A DNA stretch of 33,068 nucleotides from contig JAEELH010000090.1 of the NCBI GenBank assembly GCA_016288825.1, positions 1 through 33,068 of the forward strand, read 5' to 3'. The position numbers were made by a program, and so were the translations under genes. Shown here in pieces: positions 1 to 6,197 of the stretch. Each line of letters opens with the position of its first letter. Within the stretch, counting starts at the first letter, position 1. The stretch comes from Lachnospiraceae bacterium. GTDB taxonomy: Bacteria > Bacillota > Clostridia > Lachnospirales > Lachnospiraceae. The notes beneath the pieces are model-generated. The model saw only the letters and a program-made list of their open reading frames with translations, did no database searches and had not been told where the DNA came from.

Positions 1-140
1 CAAATTCCTGTCCGAATCCGTGCGCATCCTCGCGGAGCGTTTAACTCAGTCGGAGCTTGTACCCCGACTGAGTATAGTTTGTCATAACCCCCACCTACGC
101 TAACGCTTAGAGGTGGGGGATTTCTCCGACTGAGTTAAAA
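1..140. repeat. Dispersed structured repeat, copy 1 (cut by window edge)
   Basis: Bases 1-140 match 2477-2616 at 139 of 140 positions; the only difference is T at 40 against C at 2516. The right boundary of identity falls just after GTTAAAA, where both copies run into unrelated sequence. The copy holds a CCCCCACCT/AGGTGGGGG hairpin and the arms TTTAACTCAGTCGGAG and CTCCGACTGAGTTAAA, a perfect 16-bp inverted pair. The left part is missing because the window starts here. The look is that of a non-autonomous element or the structured end of an IS200/IS605-type (TnpB) element, but that identity is inference and no transposase is present. Confidence 0.85.
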
Positions 141-620
141 CTGGGGCTCTGAGCCGGCGTCGATGGCTTCGATGCACTCAACAAAGGTATCAGAATCTAT
201 TGAAGAAACATAAGCTATGCCAAGATCGCCCATGTCAAGTTTGTATCCACCCTCAGTAGCCTCAACCGAAAAGCCAAGCTGTGTTCCATTGCTTTCATCG
301 GAAATGCCAATAGTTCCGGCTTCATCCATCTGGACTGCTCCAACCCATGATCCACTCTCGCCGGAGTCCTTATCATAAACAGCTACACATCCAAAATCAG
401 CATCATCATTGAAGCCAAGGAACATGCAAGTTACGCCATCATCTGCCATTCCTGCATAGCAATCTGTAAGTGAAGAAAGTGAGGTGTTTCCTGAGCCCTC
501 ATCTGCATCTGCGGATTCTTCTGTAGCCGGTGCTGATGAACCCTCATCATCTCCGCAAGCGGTAAACACGCAAAGTGACATTGCGCAAACCATCATCATT
601 GCCAGAATTTTCTTTTTCAT
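135..620 (-). CDS. Putative lipoprotein of unknown function
   Basis: This encodes a 161-residue exported protein. It starts with a short basic stretch (MKKK), a hydrophobic core and a lipobox ending FTAC-G at about residue 22, so it is probably a lipid-anchored surface protein. After the cysteine comes an acidic, Ser/Ala-rich linker (to about residue 45) and then a small domain with no motif I recognise. The start is supported by AGAGGAG seven bases upstream and by a good promoter further up. The stop codon lies inside the dispersed repeat that ends at base 140, so the last residue and stop are supplied by the repeat; the protein may have lost its original C terminus. The neighbours are secreted proteins and repeat debris, which suggests an accessory locus. 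I do not recognise a family. Confidence 0.75.
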   Translation of the reverse strand: MKKKILAMMMVCAMSLCVFTACGDDEGSSAPATEESADADEGSGNTSLSSLTDCYAGMADDGVTCMFLGFNDDADFGCVAVYDKDSGESGSWVGAVQMDEAGTIGISDESNGTQLGFSVEATEGGYKLDMGDLGIAYVSSIDSDTFVECIEAIDAGSEPQF

Positions 621-666
621 TGTTTTTCTCCTCTTTAAAAATAAATTTGTAAGTTACATCCTAGAT

Positions 667-694
667 ATTTTATACATATAATATTACATGTCAA
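667..694 (-). promoter_or_regulatory. Promoter of the lipoprotein gene
   Basis: On the minus strand TTGACA (689-694) is followed after 16 bases by TAAAAT (667-672), a strong sigma-A type promoter. It sits about 45 bases upstream of the lipoprotein start. The -35 box coincides with the outer edge of a direct-repeat segment that resembles an insertion-sequence end. Confidence 0.7.
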
Positions 695-737
695 TAGGGT
701 TGGGACGAATGTCGCAAAATCTGGGACGAATGACAAT
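689..737. repeat. Short direct repeats, possible IS end remnant
   Basis: The 11-mer TGGGACGAATG occurs at 701-711 and again at 722-732, with a 21-bp period. The segment opens with TGTCAATAGGG. Terminal TG and spaced direct repeats are reminiscent of IS21-family ends, but there is no transposase and no second end in view, so this is a guess. It replaces the 5' part of the gene whose tail survives at 738-812. Confidence 0.3.
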
Positions 738-812
738 GTTGTAAAATTGATCCTTCGAAGTTACAAGAACATCAATGGTGAAAAGGTCTGGTCAAACGCT
801 AAGACTTGGTAA
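738..812 (+). pseudogene. 3' remnant of a paralogue of the gene at 2734-3714
   Basis: Reading 738-812 gives VVKLILRSYKNINGEKVWSNAKTW followed by a stop. The C terminus of the 326-residue protein at 2734-3714 reads VILRSYKIVDGEKVWSNAKTWSNKQ. The DNA is also close: GAAAAGGTCTGGTCAAACGC is shared exactly. In the remnant the codon TCA after TGG has become TAA, while the following AATAAG is still conserved. Only the last 25 or so codons remain; upstream sequence is unrelated. It is followed by its own terminator, as expected for the tail of a former gene. Confidence 0.75.
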
Positions 813-817
813 AATAA

Positions 818-846
818 GGCAGGACTCAAGGTCCTGCCCTTTTTTA
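818..846. terminator. Rho-independent terminator
   Basis: GGCAGGAC-TCAAG-GTCCTGCC forms a perfect 8-bp stem, followed by C and a run of six T on the plus strand. It terminates the vanished paralogue, and by position it can also serve the minus-strand gene that stops at 848. Confidence 0.8.
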
Positions 847-847
847 T

Positions 848-2344
848 CTAAAATTTCGGCAAATTTCTGAGTTCCGGTCCATTAGCCCCCATCACCCATA
901 CCTTATCAAAATCAAATCCTGCAAAAGTACTCTGATCAGTAAGCTCAGCATCACTGATGCCCTTTGTTCCGGGAACCTCTACCGGATTACCTATCCAGTT
1001 GAATCCATTAGACTTTGATGTCAGATAATATGCATTTTTGTACTCCGGAAGCATTCCGTTAGCCGCACTGTTTTCGCCCACGGTAAACCCATGCAACCCA
1101 ACATCTACATTACCGGTGGTAAGGACTCGCTCGACTATGGAACCGCTCTGACCGCCTATTCCCGCTCCTCCGCCTAAGCTGGAGCCGGGGGCAATAACCG
1201 TACCCGTATTCAGGCAATCTCTTACCTCGCCATTGCCCCATGAGTAAATACCTCCAGCATAAACAAATGAAGTACTGTCCTTTATCTGGATGTTACCGGA
1301 AAACTGGCTCTCGATTATCTTTCCATTATTACCTGAATAGCCATAGTTCTCAGCCACAAGTCCACCGACACAGATCCAATTGCCTGCATTGTTTGACTCC
1401 CTTACAGTGATTTTTACATCACTGACACAATTCTTGATCACACCATTATGGCCCTCATTCATCTCTACAAGGCCCGCAATATTGTGATCGGTCATATGAT
1501 TAGGAGTTCCGTCTGATAACTTGTAGTTAACCTCCTTGTCAAGATTAACCGTGATACTTCCCGTTGCCTTGCAGTTCTCTAGTGTTCCTGAATTATAAAT
1601 GATCGGCGCAAGTCCGCCATACGTCTGGTTATAAGCATATTCCGACCAGATCTTGGTGGCTGCATCATTTTTCGAAACGGTGCAGTTCATATTTACATCG
1701 AAAACAACATTCTTTACTACACCGCCGATATTATGGAAAATAGGTGTGTCCGATTTGATACTATATCCCTTACCATCCAGATAGATGCCTGTAAAGACGT
1801 CACTGCCATACTGACCTGGATTCTTAGCCACACCCTTGCCGGTCATATCAATATCATTGGCAAGATAATACTGCCATCTGTGATACTCGTAGCTGCTGCC
1901 ACGGATATTGCAAAGATCGGCCGCGGTCTTGATGGCAATCTTGGAACTTCCCTTGATCTTGATCTTTTTGAAACTCAGGTAATCGGAATAATATCCATTT
2001 ACCGGTTTCTTGTACTGGATGCTGATACTTACACCGTAAGTAATATCCCCGGACGACCTCTTCGGAGTGATGACCAGTTTATTCTTCCCCTTTTTCTTGA
2101 TGGTCATCCATTCTTTCCAGTCATTATTTATCGTTATGCTTTTAACGTTGGATGTCTTAAGGTTTTTGATAGTGATCGTTTGAGCCTTGGCTGTCGGCGA
2201 AGCAAAAGTCACCGTCGATTTGGAAAGCTTTGGTTTGGATGCCGCCTCGGTTTGTAGTGGCCCAACAAGTCCGATTACAGACAAGGCTAGTGCAGCTGAT
2301 AAAGCCCATGTTCCAACACGTTTTACCATCTTTCTCATATTCAT
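848..2344 (-). CDS. Secreted protein with Ig-like N-terminal region and GLUG-like repeats
   Basis: This is a 498-residue exported protein. Residues 1-35 form a signal peptide (MVKRV, hydrophobic core, TEAAS cleavage region). Residues about 36-135 are a beta-rich, Lys-rich region similar in style to bacterial Ig-like or BACON domains. From about residue 200 on there are repeated segments of the type GGLxxx-N-G-xIxxCxxxGxI (for example GGLVAENYGYSGNNG and YAGGIYSWGNGEVRDC). These resemble GLUG motifs, which usually form a solenoid or beta-helix on surface adhesins. No anchor or LPXTG is visible, so it is probably released or wall-associated. AAGGGGG precedes the start. The terminator at 818-846 lies immediately downstream. 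The exact function is unknown; binding or adhesion is inference. Confidence 0.8.
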   Translation of the reverse strand: MNMRKMVKRVGTWALSAALALSVIGLVGPLQTEAASKPKLSKSTVTFASPTAKAQTITIKNLKTSNVKSITINNDWKEWMTIKKKGKNKLVITPKRSSGDITYGVSISIQYKKPVNGYYSDYLSFKKIKIKGSSKIAIKTAADLCNIRGSSYEYHRWQYYLANDIDMTGKGVAKNPGQYGSDVFTGIYLDGKGYSIKSDTPIFHNIGGVVKNVVFDVNMNCTVSKNDAATKIWSEYAYNQTYGGLAPIIYNSGTLENCKATGSITVNLDKEVNYKLSDGTPNHMTDHNIAGLVEMNEGHNGVIKNCVSDVKITVRESNNAGNWICVGGLVAENYGYSGNNGKIIESQFSGNIQIKDSTSFVYAGGIYSWGNGEVRDCLNTGTVIAPGSSLGGGAGIGGQSGSIVERVLTTGNVDVGLHGFTVGENSAANGMLPEYKNAYYLTSKSNGFNWIGNPVEVPGTKGISDAELTDQSTFAGFDFDKVWVMGANGPELRNLPKF

Positions 2345-2425
2345 TTCCCCCTTGTTTAAGTCAACTACAAATAGGTGCTATATTGCCTATTATGACATCC
2401 CTGTTCATGAAACGCAATATAAAGT

Positions 2426-2616
2426 CAAGACTCGCTCGCGAGTCTTGCGCGCCGGATTCGGGTCTGCTTCAGCAGACAAATTCCTGTCCGAATCCGTGCG
2501 CATCCTCGCGGAGCGCTTAACTCAGTCGGAGCTTGTACCCCGACTGAGTATAGTTTGTCATAACCCCCACCTACGCTAACGCTTAGAGGTGGGGGATTTC
2601 TCCGACTGAGTTAAAA
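2426..2616. repeat. Dispersed structured repeat, copy 2 (fuller copy)
   Basis: Bases 2477-2616 duplicate window bases 1-140. Upstream, the same structured style continues. CAAGACTCGC/GCGAGTCTTG (2426-2447) is a near loop-less palindrome. GGATTCGG (2454-2461) pairs with CCGAATCC (2488-2495) around an inner GTCTGC-TTCA-GCAGAC hairpin. ACTCAGTCGG (2520-2529) pairs with CCGACTGAGT (2540-2549) or, alternatively, as part of TTAACTCAGTCGGAG (2517-2531) with CTCCGACTGAGTTAA (2600-2614). CCCCCACCT (2564-2572) pairs with AGGTGGGGG (2587-2595). The left limit cannot be set because copy 1 is cut by the window. The rest of the 2345-2733 spacer contains an AATAGG/CCTATT hairpin (2370-2391) and the promoter of the next gene. 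Confidence 0.85.
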
Positions 2617-2647
2617 ATACGCGAAAGCTTAGGGTAACGCCAACATC

Positions 2648-2677
2648 TTGTATTTGTTTTTGCCTGCTTTCTATAAT
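2648..2677 (+). promoter_or_regulatory. Promoter of the secreted propeller-like protein gene
   Basis: TTGTAT (2648-2653), an 18-base spacer, then a perfect TATAAT (2672-2677). The gene starts about 56 bases further on, with AGGAATAAT before the ATG. The -35 is only moderate. Confidence 0.55.
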
Positions 2678-2733
2678 ATACTTTATGTCGCAACTCATGT
2701 AGGAATTCACAAAAATAAATAGGCAGGAATAAT

Positions 2734-3714
2734 ATGATGAAACGTTTTATAAAAAATACACTTAGTACATTTCTACTGCTACTTCTCATAGTCGCCTTGG
2801 TTCCGGCCGTCAAAACCGAAGCCGCCAAAGCCATTAAAGTCAAGATCTCGTACAAAAGTACCGGTGATAAGCAGTACGCCTTGATCAAAGGAATTTCATC
2901 TTCAGGGAAGACCGTATGGACATATAAAACCTCGAAGCAGGACATGTCTGCCGGAACAAGCTCGGACTTTATTACAAAAGGGAATAATGTCTATGTGATT
3001 GACTTTGATCGTTTTGTTCGTCTTCGTAAAAGCGATGGCAATGTTCTCGCAAAAAAGAAATTCACTAAAGACGGACTTATGCCTATCCATATGGCTGTGG
3101 ACGACATCGGCAATACCTACGCCATAAACCACTTTGGCAACATTCTGTATTCCATCGCCAAAAACGGAAAACTGAATTGGAAGTCTAAGGTTAAGGGAAT
3201 GGGCAATGCCTTTTGTCTTGTTATGGACCTGAAAGTATCCGGGGACGTAGTAAATGTTGAGTATAACTACGGAGATTATTACGAAGAACTGAATGTTATA
3301 AACAGCTTTGACGTAAAAACCGGCAAAGAAACAGATCTTGTAAATGCGCCAAAAAAGTTCAACGTTGAAAAAGATTCCAGTGAATCTGTGAAAGTTGACT
3401 GGAGTGAGGCTGCCGGTGCAGATGGCTACCGGGTTTTATTGGCTTGGAACGGCGATGAATACGAAAATCTTGTAGAATGTGATGTTGTAAAACAGGGCGA
3501 AAGCTATGTGATCAGTTACACCGATAACATCAAGAATAAAGAGACTTTAGAAACAAAAGAATACAAGGGAGAAACCGTGACTTCTTCGGATCTCTGCGTC
3601 ACCTATTCCATCGGTACTGATTACTACCTTGAAAAAGTGATCCTTAGAAGCTATAAGATCGTTGATGGTGAAAAGGTCTGGTCAAACGCAAAGACCTGGT
3701 CAAATAAGCAATAA
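2734..3714 (+). CDS. Secreted propeller-like protein with C-terminal FN3-like domain
   Basis: This is a 326-residue exported protein. A signal peptide covers about residues 1-31 (MMKRF, a Leu-rich core, TEAAKA). Residues about 45-200 contain short units such as GKTVWTYKT, SDGNVLAKKKF and NGKLNWKSK, which look like PQQ/beta-propeller blades. The C-terminal part (about 205-326) begins KKFNVEKDSSESVKVDWSEAAGADGYRV, typical of fibronectin-III-like domains in clostridial surface proteins. No lipobox or anchor is seen. The ATG at 2734 follows AGGAA. A decayed second copy of its 3' end lies at 738-812, so this gene belonged to a duplicated family. Substrate and role are unknown. Confidence 0.75.
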   Translation: MMKRFIKNTLSTFLLLLLIVALVPAVKTEAAKAIKVKISYKSTGDKQYALIKGISSSGKTVWTYKTSKQDMSAGTSSDFITKGNNVYVIDFDRFVRLRKSDGNVLAKKKFTKDGLMPIHMAVDDIGNTYAINHFGNILYSIAKNGKLNWKSKVKGMGNAFCLVMDLKVSGDVVNVEYNYGDYYEELNVINSFDVKTGKETDLVNAPKKFNVEKDSSESVKVDWSEAAGADGYRVLLAWNGDEYENLVECDVVKQGESYVISYTDNIKNKETLETKEYKGETVTSSDLCVTYSIGTDYYLEKVILRSYKIVDGEKVWSNAKTWSNKQ

Positions 3715-3719
3715 TATAA

Positions 3720-3739
3720 GGGCCCACGGAAGCGGGCCC
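3720..3739 (+). terminator. GC-rich hairpin after the secreted protein gene
   Basis: GGGCCC-ACGGAAGC-GGGCCC lies six bases after the stop codon. It lacks a clear T-run (AACACAAAAAG follows), so it may act as a weak terminator or an mRNA-stabilising stem. Confidence 0.4.
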
Positions 3740-3832
3740 AACACAAAAAGGGACATATCAAATGTGGTATTCGATATATCAATACTATTATGGCCATAAA
3801 TTATTTAGATATCAAATAAAGAATTCGCATAA

Positions 3833-3861
3833 TTGCATAAATTTTTTTTATATGCTATCCT
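3833..3861 (+). promoter_or_regulatory. Promoter of the LysR gene
   Basis: TTGCAT (3833-3838), a 17-base spacer, then TATCCT (3856-3861), in an AT-rich stretch. The start codon is 33 bases further on, with GGAGGATAAG before the ATG. Confidence 0.55.
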
Positions 3862-3894
3862 CATTAAGATACATTTACTAAAACGGAGGATAAG

Positions 3895-4800
3895 ATGAGA
3901 ACTGAGCAGATCATTCTTGCATTAAATATTGCCCGCGAAAAATCCATATCTAAAGCAGCTGAGACCATGTTCATATCTCAGCCCAATGCCAGCAGTATGT
4001 TAAAGGTACTGGAATCCGAACTGGGGTATAAATTATTTGACCGAACCGGTGGTGTTATCATTCTCACAGATGAAGGGAAAGAATTCATTGAGTATGCCCG
4101 TTCTATAGAACACTCGCTTCAGGGAATTTCTCAGATCAGTAAACCTATTAAGCACTACGCTTTTCATATCCTATCCATAAAATACGATGCATCCAAACGT
4201 GCCTTTGCAGAATTATGTAAAAAATATCATTCCGATAAATACTCTATACAGCTTAGTTATCAGATCATCACAAAATCCGAGGATGCCATCCGTATGGTAA
4301 AAAACGGACACAGCGATATAGCCATTGGCATGTGTAGCAAATCCTTATATGAAGCTGCTGTCAGAAATGCGAAAGTCAGAAATTTGGAAGCTGACTATAT
4401 CGGACAAACACATCTGGAAATTACCTGTAACAAGGATCACCCCATCATCAGAGGGAACAAGATCAATTACAAAATATTGGGTGAGTATACCGGCATAGCA
4501 AGTGCGTCTATTTCAGTGATCGAGAACTACCTCCCACAGTTTCTGGCCAATCAAGGGGCCGATGTCGGGAACACTATTGCCATGGAAGCCGGAGATCTAA
4601 GGCTTCAACTTCTTAAAGATATAAACGGGTATATGCTGAGCATTCCTGTTCCTGCGGAAAGAAAAACTGCTTTCGGACTGAAATCGGTACCACTCAAGGA
4701 TGCCGATCTGGCGATCTTTGCCATGTACAGAAAGGATTCGCAAAACGAAGAACTGATCCGGGAGTATGTTAAAGAGTGTAAAAGACAAGTGGATAAGTAA
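3895..4800 (+). CDS. LysR-family transcriptional regulator
   Basis: This is a 301-residue protein, the usual LysR length. Residues 1-60 form the winged helix-turn-helix (ALNIAREKSISKAAETMFISQPNASSMLKVLESELGYKLFDR). The motif S-I-S-K-A-A and the S-Q-P-N-A-S recognition helix are typical. A linker helix follows, and from about residue 90 there is a periplasmic-binding-like effector domain. The start is well supported by GGAGGATAAG. No divergently transcribed target gene is adjacent: the upstream gene runs in the same direction and is followed by a hairpin, and downstream is a strong terminator. It is therefore monocistronic and its regulon and effector cannot be read from the context. Confidence 0.9.
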   Translation: MRTEQIILALNIAREKSISKAAETMFISQPNASSMLKVLESELGYKLFDRTGGVIILTDEGKEFIEYARSIEHSLQGISQISKPIKHYAFHILSIKYDASKRAFAELCKKYHSDKYSIQLSYQIITKSEDAIRMVKNGHSDIAIGMCSKSLYEAAVRNAKVRNLEADYIGQTHLEITCNKDHPIIRGNKINYKILGEYTGIASASISVIENYLPQFLANQGADVGNTIAMEAGDLRLQLLKDINGYMLSIPVPAERKTAFGLKSVPLKDADLAIFAMYRKDSQNEELIREYVKECKRQVDK

Positions 4801-4804
4801 TTGC

Positions 4805-4851
4805 TAATCTCCAAAAGTGTAGAATTCTACATTTTTGGAGATTACTTTTTT
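4805..4851 (+). terminator. Strong Rho-independent terminator after the LysR gene
   Basis: A 40-base near-perfect palindrome, 4805-4844: TAATCTCCAAAA pairs with TTTTGGAGATTA around TGTAGAA/TTCTACA with one mismatch, followed by C and six T. It begins four bases after the stop codon. Confidence 0.9.
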
Positions 4852-4885
4852 GGATCAAGGACGGTATCCGCCACCTCATTATTGA

Positions 4886-5020
4886 GGGGACCATACCTCA
4901 TATCGTAACTATGCATTCATAAGACTGAACAGCAAGGCTACTCACACCCTTGCTGCTCTGAAGGAGTTCGGAGTGATCGGAAGCGGAAAAGAACCGCATC
5001 CCATGAACACTTCAAATTGA
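4886..5020 (+). pseudogene. Possible coding remnant (C-terminal fragment)
   Basis: Between the LysR terminator and the methyltransferase gene, one plus-strand frame reads GDHTSYRNYAFIRLNSKATH, continues TLAALKEFGVIGSGKEPHPM and ends NTSN and a stop at 5018-5020. A TGA stop lies just upstream in the same frame, and there is no start codon or ribosome binding site. The composition looks protein-like rather than random, so this may be the tail of a deleted gene. I do not recognise the family. It could also be non-coding. Confidence 0.3.
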
Positions 5021-5024
5021 TAGT

Positions 5025-5909
5025 TTATGGCGTCCATCTGGCACTGGCACCACAAGGAAGAACCAATCCATTATCGGTCACGCGAAGCCCTATCTCAGTG
5101 GCTTCTGTGTGACCACCCCTCCTCTTAAGCGCAGTGGATATCATGTATGACATGACTGAGGGTGCCAGACCCGTAGTATAAGAATTGACAAGGAAGAAAA
5201 GCGGATCATCCGAAAGCAGGGTGACCGCTTTTTCTATTAAGGGAAATACACTGCTCTCGATCTTCCAGGTCTCACCCTTGGGACCTCTGCCGTATGAGGG
5301 AGGATCCATAAGGATACCGTCATAGGTATTACCGCGCCTTATCTCACGCTCTACAAACTTCACGCAGTCATCCACCAGATATCTGATGGGCGCATCAGCC
5401 AGACCGCTGGCTGCAGCATTTTCCTTTGCCCAGGTAGTCATACCTTTGGAAGCATCCACATGAGTTACTGCTGCACCTGCCTTGGCTGCTGCCACAGTTG
5501 CTCCGCCTGTATATGCAAAAAGATTGAGGACCTTGATCTGTCTGGAAGGATCAGCTTTTTTTGCATCGGAAATAAGCCCGGAAAACCAGTCCCAGTTAAC
5601 GGCCTGCTCAGGAAAAAGCCCGGTATGCTTAAATGAAAAAGGCTTGAGACGGAAGGTCAGCTCTCCTGCCGCCAGAGGGTAATTTATCTCCCACTCCTCA
5701 GGAAGGTCAAAAAACTCCCATTCTCCGCCGCCCTTATTGCTTCTGTGATAATGAGCATTGGGGCGCTTCCATCCCTTGAGGGTCTTGGGTGTATTCCAAA
5801 TAACCTGCGGATCCGGGCGCACAAGGATGTAATCACCCCACCGCTCCAACTTCTCTCCTGCCGAGCAATCTATAACTTCATAATCCTTCCAATTGTCTGC
5901 AACTAACAT
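5025..5909 (-). CDS. Class I SAM-dependent methyltransferase, RlmI/RlmK-like (COG1092 type)
   Basis: This is a 294-residue Rossmann-fold methyltransferase. The SAM-binding motif I is VLNLFAYTGGATVAAAKAGA (about residues 148-167), an acidic residue follows in VTHVDASKG, and motif IV is MDPPSYGRGPKGE (about 200-212). The DPPSYG form and overall layout match the family of 23S rRNA C5-cytosine methyltransferases related to RlmI. The N-terminal PUA domain of RlmI is replaced by a short beta-rich region (EVIDCSAGEKLERWGDYILVRPDPQ). AAGAGGA precedes the ATG by ten bases. rRNA is the likely substrate, but the exact base cannot be deduced. It stands alone, downstream of the repeat-rich spacer that follows the large kinase gene. 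Confidence 0.8.
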   Translation of the reverse strand: MLVADNWKDYEVIDCSAGEKLERWGDYILVRPDPQVIWNTPKTLKGWKRPNAHYHRSNKGGGEWEFFDLPEEWEINYPLAAGELTFRLKPFSFKHTGLFPEQAVNWDWFSGLISDAKKADPSRQIKVLNLFAYTGGATVAAAKAGAAVTHVDASKGMTTWAKENAAASGLADAPIRYLVDDCVKFVEREIRRGNTYDGILMDPPSYGRGPKGETWKIESSVFPLIEKAVTLLSDDPLFFLVNSYTTGLAPSVMSYMISTALKRRGGHTEATEIGLRVTDNGLVLPCGASARWTP

Positions 5910-5943
5910 GTATAACTTGTCCTCTTTCCCTTAATTGAATATC

Positions 5944-6196
5944 GCATCGCGTGGCACTTGTTGCGATGACGCATTGCGTGGTTTATTGTTGTAACAGCAT
6001 CAAACGATATGATACCCGTAGCGACCCTCGTTTGTGGTCGTTACTTAGATGGCACGCAGTGGCATCTTATGTAACGTGACCAACAAACAAGGAGCGAAAG
6101 CGCGTCGCCAAGGGTACCATATCTTTTGATGCGTCTCGGCAATCCTAAACTAGCGCATCGCCAAGGGTACCACACCATATGATGCGTTCCGGTAAT
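5944..6196. repeat. Repeat- and palindrome-rich spacer
   Basis: This 250-bp non-coding stretch is built of related words. Two 27-bp units start with GCATCGCGTGG (5944) and GCATTGCGTGG (5971). A long imperfect inverted repeat spans about 5996-6135: GCATCAAACGATATGATACC on the left matches the complement of GGTACCATATCTTTTGATGC on the right. Its centre is the hairpin GTTACTTAGATGGCAC/GTGGCATCTTATGTAAC. The right arm is then repeated directly: GCGTCGCCAAGGGTACCATA (6102) against GCATCGCCAAGGGTACCACA (6154). The last unit runs into the kinase stop codon. I see no ORF of interest here. Confidence 0.75.
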
Positions 6197-6197
6197 A

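Noticed and set aside
2187-2579. Plus-strand ORF of 130 residues ending in the repeat
   Set aside because: It runs antisense through the signal-peptide region of the GLUG-like gene and then through repeat hairpins, with no ribosome binding site and unnatural composition.
3755-3782. ATATC/GATAT inverted repeat upstream of the LysR gene
   Set aside because: AT-rich palindromes of five bases are common. It lies well upstream of the promoter and there is no divergent gene, so it cannot be claimed as an operator.
5944-6196. Possible CRISPR array
   Set aside because: The repeat units are few, degenerate, partly inverted, and not separated by unique spacers of even length; no cas genes are present.
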